Shown piece after piece: positions 30,898 through 41,747 of a stretch of DNA of 64,000 nucleotides. The stretch is from Saccharina japonica. Lineage: Eukaryota > Sar > Phaeophyceae > Laminariales > Laminariaceae. Numbering within the stretch: position 1 is the stretch's first letter; each line of letters opens with the position of its first letter. The DNA lies in contig MEHQ01003668.1 of assembly GCA_008828725.1 (NCBI GenBank), forward strand, positions 62,001 through 126,000. The letters are read 5' to 3'. The position numbers were made by a program, and so were the translations under genes. Under the pieces are notes generated by a model. That model was not told the DNA's origin. It ran no database searches and was given only the letters and a program-made list of their open reading frames with translations.

Positions 30898-31267
30898 TCA
30901 GTATATGAGGTACCGGTATAGTGTCTGTCCTGATATTTTCGGATTTTCCTGGTTTCCGTCTTGTATGTATTAATTTGGGTTTCCTTTTTCCCTTTTCGCC
31001 CCTGAAAGAGAAAAGCTACATGTACATATATACGCCTGATATATACCTGGTGTGTACCTTATAAGTTTTCTTGAGTTTTTGCTGCTGTGATAAATTCCTG
31101 ATATTTAGGGAAAAACAATGGTTTTCGTTTTTTTCCCAACCTCTAGTTTTTCCTGCTTTTCTTGACAAAGGAAAGAGGACCAGGCAAACAAACTGCGATG
31201 ATAATTGCCTATTTTTAAGGGACCATGCGGCTGAGCCTTAAAATGGTTGATACGGGCTTTTGTTTCT

Positions 31268-31430
31268 TGTTGGTTTTGGTGTTGGTGTTGGTGTTGGTGT
31301 TGGTGTTGGTATTGTGTGGATGTTGGTGTTGGTGTTGGTGTTGGTGCTAGTGTTGGCGTTGGTGTCGGTGTTGGTGTGGGTGTTGGTGTTGGTGTTTCTG
31401 TTGGTGTTATTGTTGTGTTGGTTGTTTCCA
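31268..31430. repeat. GGTGTT hexamer array
   Basis: About 25 units of GGTGTT with a few variants (GGTATT, GGTCGG, GCTAGT). Minus-strand frames read Thr-Pro repeats and plus-strand frames Cys-Trp/Gly-Val repeats. Copy 2: 54904-55066. A TPTPTP protein stretch is possible on the minus strand but unsupported. Confidence 0.85.
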
Positions 31431-31974
31431 GGCGCCTAGAGTAGTACGGAAAATTTCCTTGTACCTCAAAACGAACATTCCTCGAGTCAGTGTGCGTCTC
31501 CAGAAAGACTTCCAACCGACATACGCCTCTGCACCCTCTCCTCCACATGATAACTGCGTCCTTATACATAAATACAATTTACTAACTCGTGCGCCAAAGC
31601 TAGAGCGTCATGGAAAAAGTGTTGCAACTACATATTGATAAATGCAGCACCTACAGCACATACAGCACATATCGCACATTGTTGTTTTGTTTTTTGTCCG
31701 TCCCATTTATTATATATGCCCTTCTATTCTATCTCCCTCTTCAGTTGTAGCTCGGATCTGGGGTCACTAAGCACGCTCTTATTTCCCCTCCCCACTACGG
31801 TTCTTGCTTAGCATTTTTATCGCGAGAAGAGTTTAGCACTTTCTTCCCTCGTCAACTCTCGTCGAATTGTGCTTACCCACGCTATAGTATGCGCTCTCGA
31901 CAGTTGGTGTTATTTGAGTTCCAACTTAACAGGCTTCATGGTTACCTGCTGAACCACCGGGGCGACCGGCCACA

Positions 31975-32105
31975 TTCATCACATACAACATATGCATTAC
32001 ATAAAGCACATACATCACATACCATACATACAACACATGAACACAACATTACATACATTGCATACCGCACCTACGGCACGTCCATCGCATACATACCGTA
32101 CCGGG
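31975..32105. repeat. ACATAC/ACATCAC-rich array
   Basis: Degenerate CACATACAN units through 130 bp. Copy 2: 55611-55741. No gene. Confidence 0.65.
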
Positions 32106-32406
32106 TACAACAAACGAGGCGCTGAAAAAAGCCAAGCCCCGCCCTCGAGATATGAGTCGCAACTACTTCCGCTCAGAGAAAAGCTTTCGCAAACGACGCG
32201 CGTGCTTGCCTGCCTTACAAGGGTAGCGCCTAATTTATACGAAGCTCTCCACTTGGCGAGGTCTAACCTATTATAAATAGTAAGCCACCCAACAACGGGT
32301 TTGGACAAAGAAAACTCGAAGTCCAACTCGATGAACAATCCCAACGCCTACTTTAGGTATATCACGGGTATCATACTGTGAAAAACTCTTCTCACTATGA
32401 CGCGGA

Positions 32407-32510
32407 AGCATAGTAAATAGAACCTACGGTGTACCCAAAAATCTATATATTAATAGTATATGTATCTATTTTTTCTAACAGCATGTGGGCCTATTCACGA
32501 TGGTCCACCG
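32407..32510 (+). mobile_element. Family D inverted-repeat element
   Basis: GCATAGTAAATAGAACCTACGG ... GTGGGCCTATTCACGATGGTCC, AT-rich middle. Copy 2: 56043-56147. Confidence 0.55.
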
Positions 32511-33119
32511 TAATACTAGGGTTCTACGTAACGATTTTGGGCTGAGAAGCATACTCATAGTCAGTCATGAAATAGTTTGGCCAAATAAATGTCACTGGGA
32601 TCCCTCTCGCAACACGCCTCACGCATAGCAACAGAGGAAAACCACCGCCAGTATATCACAGCCGCTTCAACGATAAAGGTTTTCAACCTTCAGGAAATAG
32701 TTTTGGGGGTAATTAACCGGACGTGACGATCGCTCCAGACTTACATATGTCAACAAACTGAATTTGATGTTACAGGTAAAGATATTTGGATAGTTGGCTT
32801 TGTGAAAACAGGCCACGTGGATATGCGGCACCATCCATCCACCTGTGGTTCTTTAGATGGCACGTTCAGCGTGATTTCGTAAGTCTGGGGTACCATACAA
32901 ATCTTCGCAGTACAGGTTTACATCCGGCGTACGATAAGCACTAGTCGTTGCGTACGTATACGGAGGTAGTGAGATACCCGGGTTTACAATAAGGGCACAT
33001 AGCCTTTGGCAGCGCTCTTGACCCACAAATCGTACCAGGTAAAGTACCAAATACATTTCAGTTATGTGGTGGTCCGCTCATATTTTTCAGATTGTTCAAA
33101 ACGCACGAGTCGAGCCTTA

Positions 33120-33165
33120 GCCTGGACTAGGGTTGGGCTAGGGTTAGGGGTTAGGGTTCGGTTGG
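33120..33165 (+). repeat. Degenerate interstitial TTAGGG run
   Basis: CTAGGGTTGGGCTAGGGTTA GGGGTTAGGGTTCGG: about five imperfect TTAGGG-like units. Copy 2 near 56756-56801. Confidence 0.6.
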
Positions 33166-33849
33166 GTCGACGGCTTTTCGTGGTTTGATAGTAAAACACC
33201 CAAAACCACGTGAAACCAGCAAGAAACCATAGCATGTTTGGTACTTTGTCTGGTACGAGTTGTGGGTCAAGAGCGGTGAAGGTGCCTCTTCAAGAGGGCA
33301 CGTAGCACATTTTGGCCGAAACAATGGTTGGACCGACTGGGCTCCTCGGCTAAGGAACTACAGAATATTCTTGGAATCCCGTTCGTGTTTACAAAGCCTT
33401 TCGTGATATATAGATACGTGTACATGTGCGTAGGCTACAAGTACAGGGTTTAGTTCATCGGGCTGAGCTTTCAATTTGTCTAAAACACAAAAAGTGGGCA
33501 AGGTATAAAACTCTTCAATCTGGTGCAAGCCTGAGAGACTATCGGATAGGTGCAGACCCTACCGAACCTTTAACGTTGCAGATCATGTATGCGCGTGCCG
33601 CTGACAAAGGCAAATGGGGAACGGACTACGGAAGACTGGCGAGCAACAGTTCGGACGTCGCGCAGACCATGACCTAGATCAACATGATCCAGACCCTGAT
33701 CTAGAGTATGATCTAGGTTTCGTTTAGTTCCTCCCCTGCCGTTGGGAGAGGTTACCTTGTGCAGTATTTGCATCGAACACATCCAGCCTAGGAAACGTGT
33801 GTGCTACACTATAGCAGGCGGACTGTGCGGGCCCCACCCGCTAACATAA

Positions 33850-33892
33850 CCTAGATCATACAGATCATACAGATAATGCAGATCAGGATATC
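33850..33892. repeat. AGATCATAC short tandem repeat
   Basis: CTAGATCATACAGATCATACAGATAATGCAGATC type repetition, with related CTAGATC/GATCTAG motifs at 33670-33720. Present in copy 2. Confidence 0.5.
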
Positions 33893-34122
33893 TCCCTGAC
33901 CTGAACGATCTTAATCATGGAGTAAAACACGATGACGCGTCCGAGGCGTTTACGTATTTTGACGTGTGTTCCACCCCGACCGTTGTTACCATAACCCGGG
34001 CATGTGTTTAATACCTTGGGTAGTAAATAATTTCAGGCTGAGAGTTTTGAACATTTCAAGAACTCACATCTATGATTATAAGTGTTTGCGCCCAGCGAGG
34101 AACGCCGCTCCACATCCCCTAG

Positions 34123-34283
34123 GACAAGCTTTGGGAACCGGTGTACTCAACGTTGACTTTACAATAAGCCGCGAGCCTTTTCTGACCTGCTGTCGCGCAC
34201 TGCTGCACCTTTTTGGCCAGGCCGGTGTGTTCGAAAGTGGCATCTCCCACGGACGTCTTCCCATGGGCGGCCTCGCGCACAAG
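34123..34283 (+). CDS. Probable exon; weak glycolipid-transfer-protein-like start
   Basis: Acceptor CCACATCCCCTAG ends at 34122 and donor AAG/GTGAGA begins at 34284. The exon reads QALGTGVLNVDFTISREPFL, then TCCRALLHLFGQAGVFESGI, ending LAHK. The pattern EPFL..CR.LL.LF...G..F resembles the first helix of glycolipid-transfer (GLTP/ACD11-like) proteins. The Asp/Asn/Lys headgroup residues that follow in that family are not evident, so this is a hint only. Copy 2 (57761-57921) differs by one residue (Gly to Arg). The same frame is open upstream to 33966 and downstream to a stop at 34358. Confidence 0.35.
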
Positions 34284-34462
34284 GTGAGAGGAGACTCAGC
34301 AACAATCTACAACCATTACCTGCTGAGGGAGGATGAATCGATCTGTTTGTTCAGTTAGTAAAGGGCTAGAAACCGCTTTTTGCGATCAACGCGTGTACGC
34401 ACGTACCTGTACGGATGCCACGTTTCGTCGCAAACTGCCTCTAAGGGTGGCTTTTGTAGTGA

Positions 34463-34664
34463 CGCGTGCTACGGTAGAGGTAGCAATGGTTGGCTGAAAC
34501 TACTTCTAAAAGCCGGGGCTCCTCAACCCAACGGGCAATGGGATTATTCATCAGGTATATAGCACTTTTGTTTTCTTCCAAAATCAGTTTTTGGGTGAGG
34601 GTATGCAGCTCCTCAGGTCACCACGCTCGGGATAAACAGAGCAAACGTCTACCGTAGCATGCGT
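34463..34664 (+). mobile_element. Family A element, short form (about 200 bp)
   Basis: CGCGTGCTACGGTAGAGGTAG ... GTCTACCGTAGCATGCGT. It lacks the AATCGTCGGA...AATATTTTTCA block. It lies between the 34123 exon and exon A. Copy 2: 58101-58302. Confidence 0.7.
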
Positions 34665-35254
34665 TTAGTGTCTAGAAAAAAAAAAGTTGTATAAGAAAAC
34701 AAAACGTTTAGCTGTGCGATCGAGGATTCGATCTAAACTCAAACTTGCAAGTTCCCTGTGACCCCTCGATCGCGGGTACTACGGGTTTCACATGACCCCA
34801 CAAACGATGCGTGTCCCTTTTCGAGAGGCGCGAGATTTGACAGCTGCGAAAGTCCGAGGGTGTGCATATATATATCTATGCTCAGGGGTTGCAATATATT
34901 TTCAACTCAGACGTTGAACATAGCCTCACCAGACAGCTTATATATTTACGAAGTGTAGGCGTTATGCAATGAATCCTGTTTCTCGTTCCAACTGATTTAT
35001 TCCGCACTGCATGAACACGACAATCAAACAGTCCATCTTTGAAGTGTTGAAGTTGTTGCCTGTCGTTCCCCGTGACACCAAACACGCGCGATTCGCGAAA
35101 CTGAAATCCGTTCATTCTACGTCGGTCCGTCAAATTTCGCGACCTTTGTCTCCTTGGCAATACTTGTAGAGTGGACCACTCTTTAGACAATTCATAACAA
35201 GGGCTTTGCCTCGTACAGGCTTCTCCTATTTGTGCAAGACAAGCTGCCATCGAC

Positions 35255-35255
<1 letters not shown>

Positions 35256-35297
<42 letters not shown>
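35256..35297. repeat. Poly-C tract (about 42 C)
   Basis: An uninterrupted C run about 40 bp upstream of the exon A acceptor. Copy 2 (58894-58937) has the run broken by CGCCG. Such tracts are error-prone in sequencing, so the length is unreliable. Confidence 0.8.
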
Positions 35298-35298
<1 letters not shown>

Positions 35299-35337
35299 CG
35301 CCTAATTCACGGACCCTAAAACCTTCTTGCTCCGCAG

Positions 35338-35636
35338 TTGGGCCTGCCGTTGGCTTCGGTTTAGATTTGTCCGGGGAGACAAGCCGGGAGGACGAGCATG
35401 AGCAGGAGAATAATGAGCAGGGGAAGGGGGAGGAGCAGGATAAGGAGGAGGAGCAGGGGAAGGATAAGGAGCAGAGGAGGAAGGAGGAGCAGGATGTGAA
35501 GGTGGCGAGAAACGGCGAAAGGATTCGGAAGCGCCTTGACGGGTCGATCTACCTCTGGGCGTGTGGAGAGACAGAGGACCTTGGAACTGACGGTCTGAAG
35601 CTACCCGACATCATGATCGGTTGGCTCATACTCGTG
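35338..35636 (+). CDS. Multi-pass membrane protein, exon A (copy 1)
   Basis: Acceptor CTTCTTGCTCCGCAG ends at 35337; donor CTCGTG/GTGAGA at 35637. The exon starts two bases into a codon and ends on a codon boundary. It encodes a short lead, then a highly charged Glu/Lys/Gln stretch from ETSREDEHEQENNEQGKGEE to about QDVKVAR (likely disordered or coiled-coil). After that come IRKRLDGSIYLWACGETED and the beginning of a hydrophobic helix, LPDIMIGWLILV. The helix is completed by exon B. Upstream exons were not identified. The paralogue (58978-59276) shows only synonymous changes. Function unknown. Confidence 0.65.
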
Positions 35637-36050
35637 GTGAGAAGGCCCAGAGACCAGTTATTTTTGTGTCACCCTTTTACGACAATGATCATCTCCGGTT
35701 ACCCGACGACCTACGTACGGTATTCGGTTGTTTGTTGCCCACGGTAAGCAGATCGGACGCAGAGTCGAAGGCTTTTCTGCATGTCGAAAATCGATAATAG
35801 AAGTAGTGATATGACAGCTCGAATACACTTACCAGAGGTGCTCAACAAACGCGTGATGCCGAGACAATACAACTTGTACGGCGCACGTACTTTAGTTGTA
35901 ATTTGTACATGATAACCGCCTAAACTATTTAAAGTATGTGCTGCCTCTTTCTGTTCCGATATCAACGCTAGAAGGCAGGCCATGTGGCCACTTCTGCGTG
36001 TAGCCCCTTTGGGGGGCGAGGTAAAAGTACCGCACAATCCAAAAGCGAGG

Positions 36051-36304
36051 GTTGCGACGATAAAGGTATACCGTTATTTGGCTGAAAACAAATCTTGAAT
36101 GATGGCGCTCTTTGACCCAAATCGTCCATTTTTGTTTTTGTGGTGCAATATGTTTATTATACTTCGGTCATGGAATAGTTCATCAGGTAGCACCCCCCCC
36201 CCCACCCCTCCGACAACAGTTTTTCGGGTGAGATGCACAGACTTTCTCAAGTGAGCGCACCCTCCGAAGCTGAAACATGGGTGCGCCTCTACGTAGCACG
36301 CCGT
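36051..36304 (+). mobile_element. Family A element, decayed, in intron 1
   Basis: GCGACGATAAAGGTATACCG ... GCGCCTCTACGTAGCACGCC. Copy 2 (59691-59941) keeps a better right end (CCTCTACCGTAGCACGCG), so copy 1 has lost bases here. Confidence 0.55.
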
Positions 36305-37244
36305 CAAGCGCCGTGCAACCAACAACGTAGGGCAACTGAAACGTAGTACAATGAACGGGTGTCCTGCGACGGGCACGTTGTTTAAAAACTACCCTGCGCG
36401 TTGTCGTCTCGGCGTTATATATACCTCCCCCCCCCCCTGACCTGACGGTACCAGATTGAGGACACCGTGCGGTGTACTGTGTGCTGTGCAGTAAACCCGG
36501 CGCTAAACGTCACATTCCCAATCCCAGAAACGCCAAGTGTAGGACTCCTTGGGTTATAGCCGAGCGGCGCCCGGGTTGGGAACTCTTGAGTTCTATCCCA
36601 TCATCGCCGGGTTTGGGACCGCATGGGCAGTATGTTTAGTGCTAATTGAATCCCCCCTAGCGCAATAGTTCTGAGTCTGACATTTCTTTGGGTTCTCAAC
36701 CGGCAGAGCCACACCGAACTGGTAAATTTCTAAACATAAAACATGGATGCACTACAGCTGGACCGCCAACGCAGTAGTTCAATGCGGTTAAGAGTTTGAC
36801 CAAATTTGGAGCATCTGCCACGCCCATGATTCTTGTAATGAGGGGAAGAAACCGCCGCAGAATTTACCCCAAGATGATATTCCCACAGCGTGACCTATTC
36901 AATCACAAATAGTTTATTCTCGATGTGTGTATTTAGGTGTTTGTGTGTGTGCGGTGTTTGTGTGTGTGCGCGTGTGTACTTATCACGTCGGCATACGGGA
37001 CGACAACCGCCAATGGCTTCCTGCCATTGCCTTAACTACCCACAATCAGCCTGTCCCATGTACGGACCCTGCTTGATTACCCTGCCATGACTGGATCAAG
37101 CGCTCAGTGCGACATTTAATCGTGAAACCGCAACGGTTAAGAATCGGTTGAAATCAAGCTCCGACCAGGCTTTCGTGGATGTCCCACATCTAACGCAGTA
37201 TGCCTTCAATACCCGCCGTCCGCCAACTGGTTGTGTATGCCCAG

Positions 37245-37571
37245 CTGCAGGGTCTCGCCTACATCATGCTGATCGCCCGAGCGAAAACCGATTCTGATAC
37301 TCTTATAAGTGATGGTGACGAGTCCGGCTACTCAATGGCCTCCGTCACGGGAGCGATGTACCTTCTCGTGGCCTCCACCACGCCTGACCTCCGAGCAGGA
37401 TTCACTCTGGTGGTGGACGGGTTCCGGTTTTACCAACAAGTGTTCGGCGGCGCTCTTCTCACCCTGTACGGGCTTATGATTTGCGCCGCCATGAAGGTGC
37501 TGTTTACTACGTCCAATGACGATGCTTCTGTGGTCATCAACGCCGTGACCGTTCTTTTCATCGCAGACGTG
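37245..37571 (+). CDS. Multi-pass membrane protein, exon B (copy 1)
   Basis: The preferred acceptor is GTATGCCCAG at 37244, which keeps phase 0 with exon A and joins WLILV to LQGLAYIMLIARAK as one membrane helix. An upstream acceptor at 37198 would shift the frame. The donor GTG/GTGAGT is at 37572. The exon encodes 109 residues with further helices around GAMYLLVAS, FGGALLTLYGLMICAAMKVL and VVINAVTVLFIADV. The last part joins DEKALSFF of exon C. Copy 2 (60887-61213) shows one synonymous base change. No family that I can name. Confidence 0.7.
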
Positions 37572-37689
37572 GTGAGTCGAGCTGCACCACATATGGCACG
37601 GGGAATCGTGCCTTCGGCACACCTGTAGCAGCTGTCCTCGTGCGATTATGTATCTTTGGATCTAAAGACAACTATTTCTTGCGGGCGAC

Positions 37690-37806
37690 CTTAGTAAATA
37701 GGACCAAATAGTATAAGCGAAAACAGGAAAAAATATATATGTATTAGTACAAAACAAATACATAGGTATATATTTATATAATTATTATAGGTTTTGTGTG
37801 TACGGT
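37690..37806 (-). mobile_element. Family D element, reverse, in intron 2
   Basis: CTTAGTAAATAGGACCAAAT at the left; GGTTTTGTGTGTACGGTAGG at the right is the complement of the other end. Very AT-rich centre. Copy 2: 61332-61447. Confidence 0.6.
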
Positions 37807-37808
37807 AG

Positions 37809-38073
37809 GGCGCGTGCTACGAGAGGGGTAGCACTTTTTGACTAAAATACTTTCTGGATGACGAGGCCCTTTCACTCAAAAAATCGTCGGAAATATCATT
37901 CTTGTTTTGCAAATCAAGATTGTTTTGGATGCCCAGTCGATGGGACTAATTCCTGGGCTTGCGCTCTCAGTTTTTCATAAAGTCAGTTTTAGGCTTGCCA
38001 TTAGTATAGGGGCCCTCGTGTGAGGGGTTTCAGGAAAAAATGAAGGTTGCACCTGTACCCATGGTGCCATGTG
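37809..38073 (+). mobile_element. Family A element, decayed, in intron 2
   Basis: GGGCGCGTGCTACGAGAGGGGTAG at the left; GTTGCACCTGTACCCATGGTGCC degraded at the right. AAAATCGTCGGAA landmark kept. Copy 2: 61451-61715. Confidence 0.55.
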
Positions 38074-38445
38074 TCCTAGATGATATTTACTATGCCCCCC
38101 CATATTACCTGATACAACAGGGTTATTTCTTTGTACCTCACAAGTGTCCCTCAGAAAGGGGGTGGGAAGTGTGTGAAGGTGTGTCCATCGACCGAGGTGC
38201 ACTTTAAATTTGCTGAAGTTCAGGTTGTGGGCGATGAATTTGTTGAGCTCCTCAAGCGAACAGTCTCGAGAGAAATGGCATGTATGTGCACCTCTGCCAC
38301 TTTTGGGGGGTGCATCTGATGACTCATCGCACGGTACGTAGGGTTTGCGCCTTTTTTTTGCTCAATATTTCCTGAGACCGGTGGAGCTCTGCGAGTAATC
38401 AAGCAAGGCCACGGTTAAGGTGATGCCTTATGGGGGTGGTGTCTT

Positions 38446-38478
38446 ATCTCCTGAGCTCCTCCCATGAGGAGCTCAACA
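38446..38478. repeat. Perfect GAGCTCCT hairpin
   Basis: GAGCTCCT-CCCATG-AGGAGCTC, an 8 bp stem with a 6 base loop. The family A motif GAGCTCCTCAAG is nearby in sequence, so it may be built from element remnants. Copy 2 near 62094-62115. Confidence 0.7.
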
Positions 38479-38775
38479 TATCATGCACCGGAAACACGTC
38501 CTCGAAAAAGAGTTCATATCGCAACACCCGGCCGAAGATATATTCGTATGCTCTATAACAGCACCCATATATCTCGTGCATGTAGGTTAGGCCGCACAGC
38601 ATAAGCTCACTTGGGGCCCCGCCCGTGCCTCCCTCAGGCCTCGGCCAGGGCGCGAGACGGTCGGTGTCGCCCTGTGTGCACCCCCGTTCTCATGCTCACG
38701 TTAAAGACCCGGGACCGAAACGCCCCAAACCTGCATGCAGTAAACGTATAACAAGAACCGGTAGTTTCTCAGATA

Positions 38776-38870
38776 TAACCCTTTCAGAACTGCTTTGTGC
38801 AACACTTATCTTACACTAATTTTAAGTAGTTTGTCCCCAAAAAACGTGGCACCGGTTCTTAAAGGGGCTT
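38776..38870 (-). mobile_element. Family C element, in intron 2
   Basis: AACCCTTTCAGAACTGCTTT ... CACTAATTTTAAGTAGTTTG TCCCC ... GGCACCGGTTCTTAAAGGGG. Copy 2 about 62418-62512. Confidence 0.6.
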
Positions 38871-38984
38871 TTTTAGGGAGCTGAACGGTTCAGAAAATTC
38901 TTTCCTCAGAAGGCTAAAGCTAACTGACACCCCTCTTCCTACCGTGGGGTGAATACTGTACACTATTCATATCACGGGGGACCA

Positions 38985-39084
38985 TAGTAAATACTAGTAA
39001 ATAGGACCTACGGTAAACACAAAACACCTATATATTTCCCAATTTTCACTGGCAATATTTGGTCCTATTTACTGCGGTCCTTCG
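38985..39084 (+). mobile_element. Family D element, best-preserved copy
   Basis: GGACCATAGTAAATA(CTAGTAAATA)GGACC at the left is inverted as GGTCCTATTTACTGCGGTCC at the right, with a partial doubling of GTAAATA at the left end. Copy 2: 62627-62726. Confidence 0.7.
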
Positions 39085-39280
39085 TAATAGTGTGCTATCT
39101 TTACTGCTGTATAATATGCAGTCTTTTGTTTTAGGCCGAGCGCATAGAAAGCTTTGCCACGTTGGGCTCTCGATGTGAGCTCAGAAAATATGCCACCACC
39201 CCTCTAAAAGGTGGCATTGCTGCCATATGGGATCGTTCTCATACGTTTTTTTTTCAAATGTTTTTTGAGATAGAGAGCTC

Positions 39281-39435
39281 TACATGCTACGGCGGAGGTT
39301 CACCATGTTTTGTTCTGAGCGTGGTCAATTGACAAGCTCTATACCTTATCTAAAGAGTGATTTCCCCCGTCATTCAGATTTGTTTCCAGCCAAAGAGTAC
39401 TCTACCTCTAAGAGTATTGTATCACGCTTCTTCGT
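39281..39435 (-). mobile_element. Family A element fragment, reverse
   Basis: TACATGCTACGGCGGAGGTT ... GGTCAATTGACAAGCTCTATAC ... AGCCAAAGAGTACTCTACCTCTA ... TATCACGC. The middle is shortened. Copy 2: 62923-63077. Confidence 0.5.
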
Positions 39436-39660
39436 GGGGAGGCTCAGAAAAAAAGCAGGAGGTGTCCCTACTGTTCCACGCGTCTGCTGGTACTCTGGCC
39501 GGGAATATAAAGACCGTTTATACACCAATACGAAGACGGTCCTTGCATTTACGCCCAGAGTGGTACATGTATTTGGCGTTACACGTGGGTAGGCATGTTA
39601 TGTGCTGTTCGACGCGAGCCGACGAGGAAAACAACTACTGAGCCATTCTCGCGATTAAAC

Positions 39661-39762
39661 ATGCAAGGCACATCCCGCGGTGGGGAAGAGCCTACCTACG
39701 TGACCGCGGTTCTGAGTCACGACCAGGAGGGGGAGATAGAAAAGCAGCGCGATGTTGATTAA
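39661..39762 (+). CDS. Possible 33-codon peptide or exon in intron 2
   Basis: ATG at 39661 to TAA at 39760-39762 reads MQGTSRGGEEPTYVTAVLSH then DQEGEIEKQRDVD. The composition is charged and protein-like, and the copy at 63303-63404 is unchanged. No splice sites or homology recognised; could be chance. Confidence 0.2.
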   Translation: MQGTSRGGEEPTYVTAVLSHDQEGEIEKQRDVD

Positions 39763-40103
39763 CGGGGAAGTAAAAAAAGCGGGAAATTAATGTATTATCA
39801 TGACTGCACATGGAGAGCTAGACTATTACAGTAGTATTTTTCCTTGGAATCCGGGGATGGAAAATATGTGGACTGACGGGCACCGTGTCCCTTTGGTGTA
39901 ATATAGTTCACGGATGGATACAAACGGATTTTCGCGGCTTAGTCGTATCATACTGCCTACTCTGCATCCAGTAGAACTTCTACTTATTCGACAAAACATT
40001 TGGCACATCATACTGCTGCATACGAGACAAGAGGACTATTGTTGCAGTACCCAATGGTTGATTTGATCTGATTGGCGAAGAGATTAGGTTAAAAGGGCTA
40101 CTT

Positions 40104-40354
40104 AGGGTCGTTCTTATCGAGCAACTTTTCCCCCTACATTTCCAATATTTGTTTTCGAGCAACTTTTAGGATTTCCATACTTTCCAAAACTAATCCCCAA
40201 GGATTGGAATGCTAAGCCTTCCAAAATATTTTGCCCTCTGTTTACATTCCAAACCTTCCAAATAAATCCTGTTCTTCCTGTTAGTTTTAGTTTTAGTTTT
40301 TGGAAACAAAATATGGAATTGTTTAAAGACAAGTTGCTCGATAATAACGACCCT
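40104..40354. mobile_element. Family E inverted-repeat element (251 bp)
   Basis: AGGGTCGTTCTTATCGAGCA at the left and TGCTCGATAATAACGACCCT inverted at the right, with one or two mismatches. No ORF inside. The second copy (63746-63996) ends four bases before the window end. Confidence 0.75.
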
Positions 40355-40358
40355 TTTA

Positions 40359-41100
40359 CTCGTTTCGCACGCAGCGACCCCCAGCCTCTTTCGCGAATAA
40401 TCGGTATCTACCCTAGCGGCATCGATGGTGCACAATCAAATGCCGACAGGAAGCCATGATTCTACTGCCGGACGTGATAATTTGAGTGTTCCGGGCGTGT
40501 GGTTGTTTCGAAACAAACCAGAAACGCGAGGAAAAAAGATCGGTTTGCTGCCCGAACTACTGTTGTTGAGGCTATTTCCTAATTGCATTGTACTTTAGGG
40601 TTTAGTTAATTTTGACAGACGTGTGAAAGTCGTTTCGATGTTATGCAAGAGGACCTTGCCGCAAACGCATCTGCTACAAGTGCGCTGGAACAAAAAAAAA
40701 GAGGCTGACCCAACCCCGATATCTAAACATTGATCCATGACTGCACGTGGTCCCTTTTTAGTTTATGTCACGCACGTTTTCGACTTTTATTGTTCAAGTA
40801 TGGTTCCTGCTCATTATTTGACAAGCTCGAACACGCTCCCACGCGATGCAACCGCAGTACGTATATCTGGGGCATTGTCTTCTGCGTGTAACGCGCACTC
40901 CAGTGTCCTCGAGGAAATGCTTCTCCTTGTCCGCAACAGCCCCCCATCTCCCGGCATGAACGGTGCTAGTGGAAGCGGTCTGAGGTTTTCGTGACATCCA
41001 GTGTCATAGTATTGCTGTTTATGCCATCAACCGTGGCCTTGGTATACCAGGAATAATATCGTATGTAATAGACGGCATTCCAATGATATTGCGTAGTGTT
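40359..41100. other. Intron 2 sequence, nothing recognised
   Basis: Single-copy within the window. A short open frame at 40737-40994 has no supporting splice sites. Confidence 0.4.
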
Positions 41101-41351
41101 GTTCGTGTCCTTAATGAGCCTCGTTATTTAGAAACGCTTTCACCAAATAATGTACCACCCCCATCGTAGCACGAGTAAAGTTAATCAGGTGAGAAGCCCC
41201 CGTTCCTCCGGCTTTTGTATCGAACCGAAAAGCACCGCCTCTGCCGTAGCGTTGCTCTCTTGGATTCGCTGATGCCGAAAACAACTGTACGAGCGTGAGA
41301 AGCCCACTTGAAAGTCCTCGACACAATTGAAAACTGATAGCGAACAACGAA

Positions 41352-41509
41352 ACAGCAACACCAACAACACGACCACAAATAACAGCAGCAACAGCAACAG
41401 CGGTAGCAGCAGCAGCAGCAGCAGCAGCAACAGCAACGACAGCAACAGCAACAACAATAGCAACAGCAACAGCAACAGCAACAGCAGCCGCAACAGCAAC
41501 AGCAACAGT

Positions 41510-41556
<47 letters not shown>

Positions 41557-41655
41557 TAACAGCAACAGCAACAACAACAGCAACAGCAACAACAACAGCA
41601 GCAGCAACCGAAACAGAAACAGCAACAACAAAATCAACACAAACCACAACACCAA
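41352..41655. repeat. CAACAG hexamer microsatellite
   Basis: About 45 imperfect CAACAG units with CAGCAG and CAACAA variants, about 90 bases before the exon C acceptor. The poly-Asn/Ser (plus) and poly-Leu or poly-Val/Ala (minus) frames are artefacts. Confidence 0.9.
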
Positions 41656-41747
41656 CAACAACGACAAACACCAGAAGTGAAGTTTGGCACTTTTGTTTTT
41701 ACTTTTAATCTTCATATTCCCCATTATGCCCGTCCTTGCTTTGACAG

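Larger units (their letters stand above)
19776..40358. repeat. Large direct duplication, copy 1 (at least 20.5 kb)
   Basis: Matches 43438-64000 base for base with scattered substitutions and small indels; spacing drifts from 23,662 to 23,636 and back to 23,642. Identity is about 99 percent by eye except in an island at 27105-27690. The match runs to the last base of the window, so the true right edge may lie further right. Confidence 0.95.

Noticed and set aside
31105..31569. 154-codon minus-strand frame with a TPTPTP tract
   Set aside because: The tract is the GGTGTT hexamer array; no splice sites or ATG context supports a secreted mucin-like protein.
33426..33677. 83-codon frame with ADKGKWGTDYGRL
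   Set aside because: Reads somewhat protein-like, but no convincing acceptor or donor bounds it and it has no recognisable motif.
36548..36620. tRNA-like segment containing TAGCCGAGCGG and GAGTTCTATCC
   Set aside because: The D-arm-like motif is suggestive, but no acceptor stem or anticodon arm pairs correctly.
41111..41724. 179-186 codon poly-Leu and poly-Val/Ala frames on the minus strand and poly-Asn/Ser on the plus strand
   Set aside because: Readings of the CAACAG microsatellite inside intron 2.
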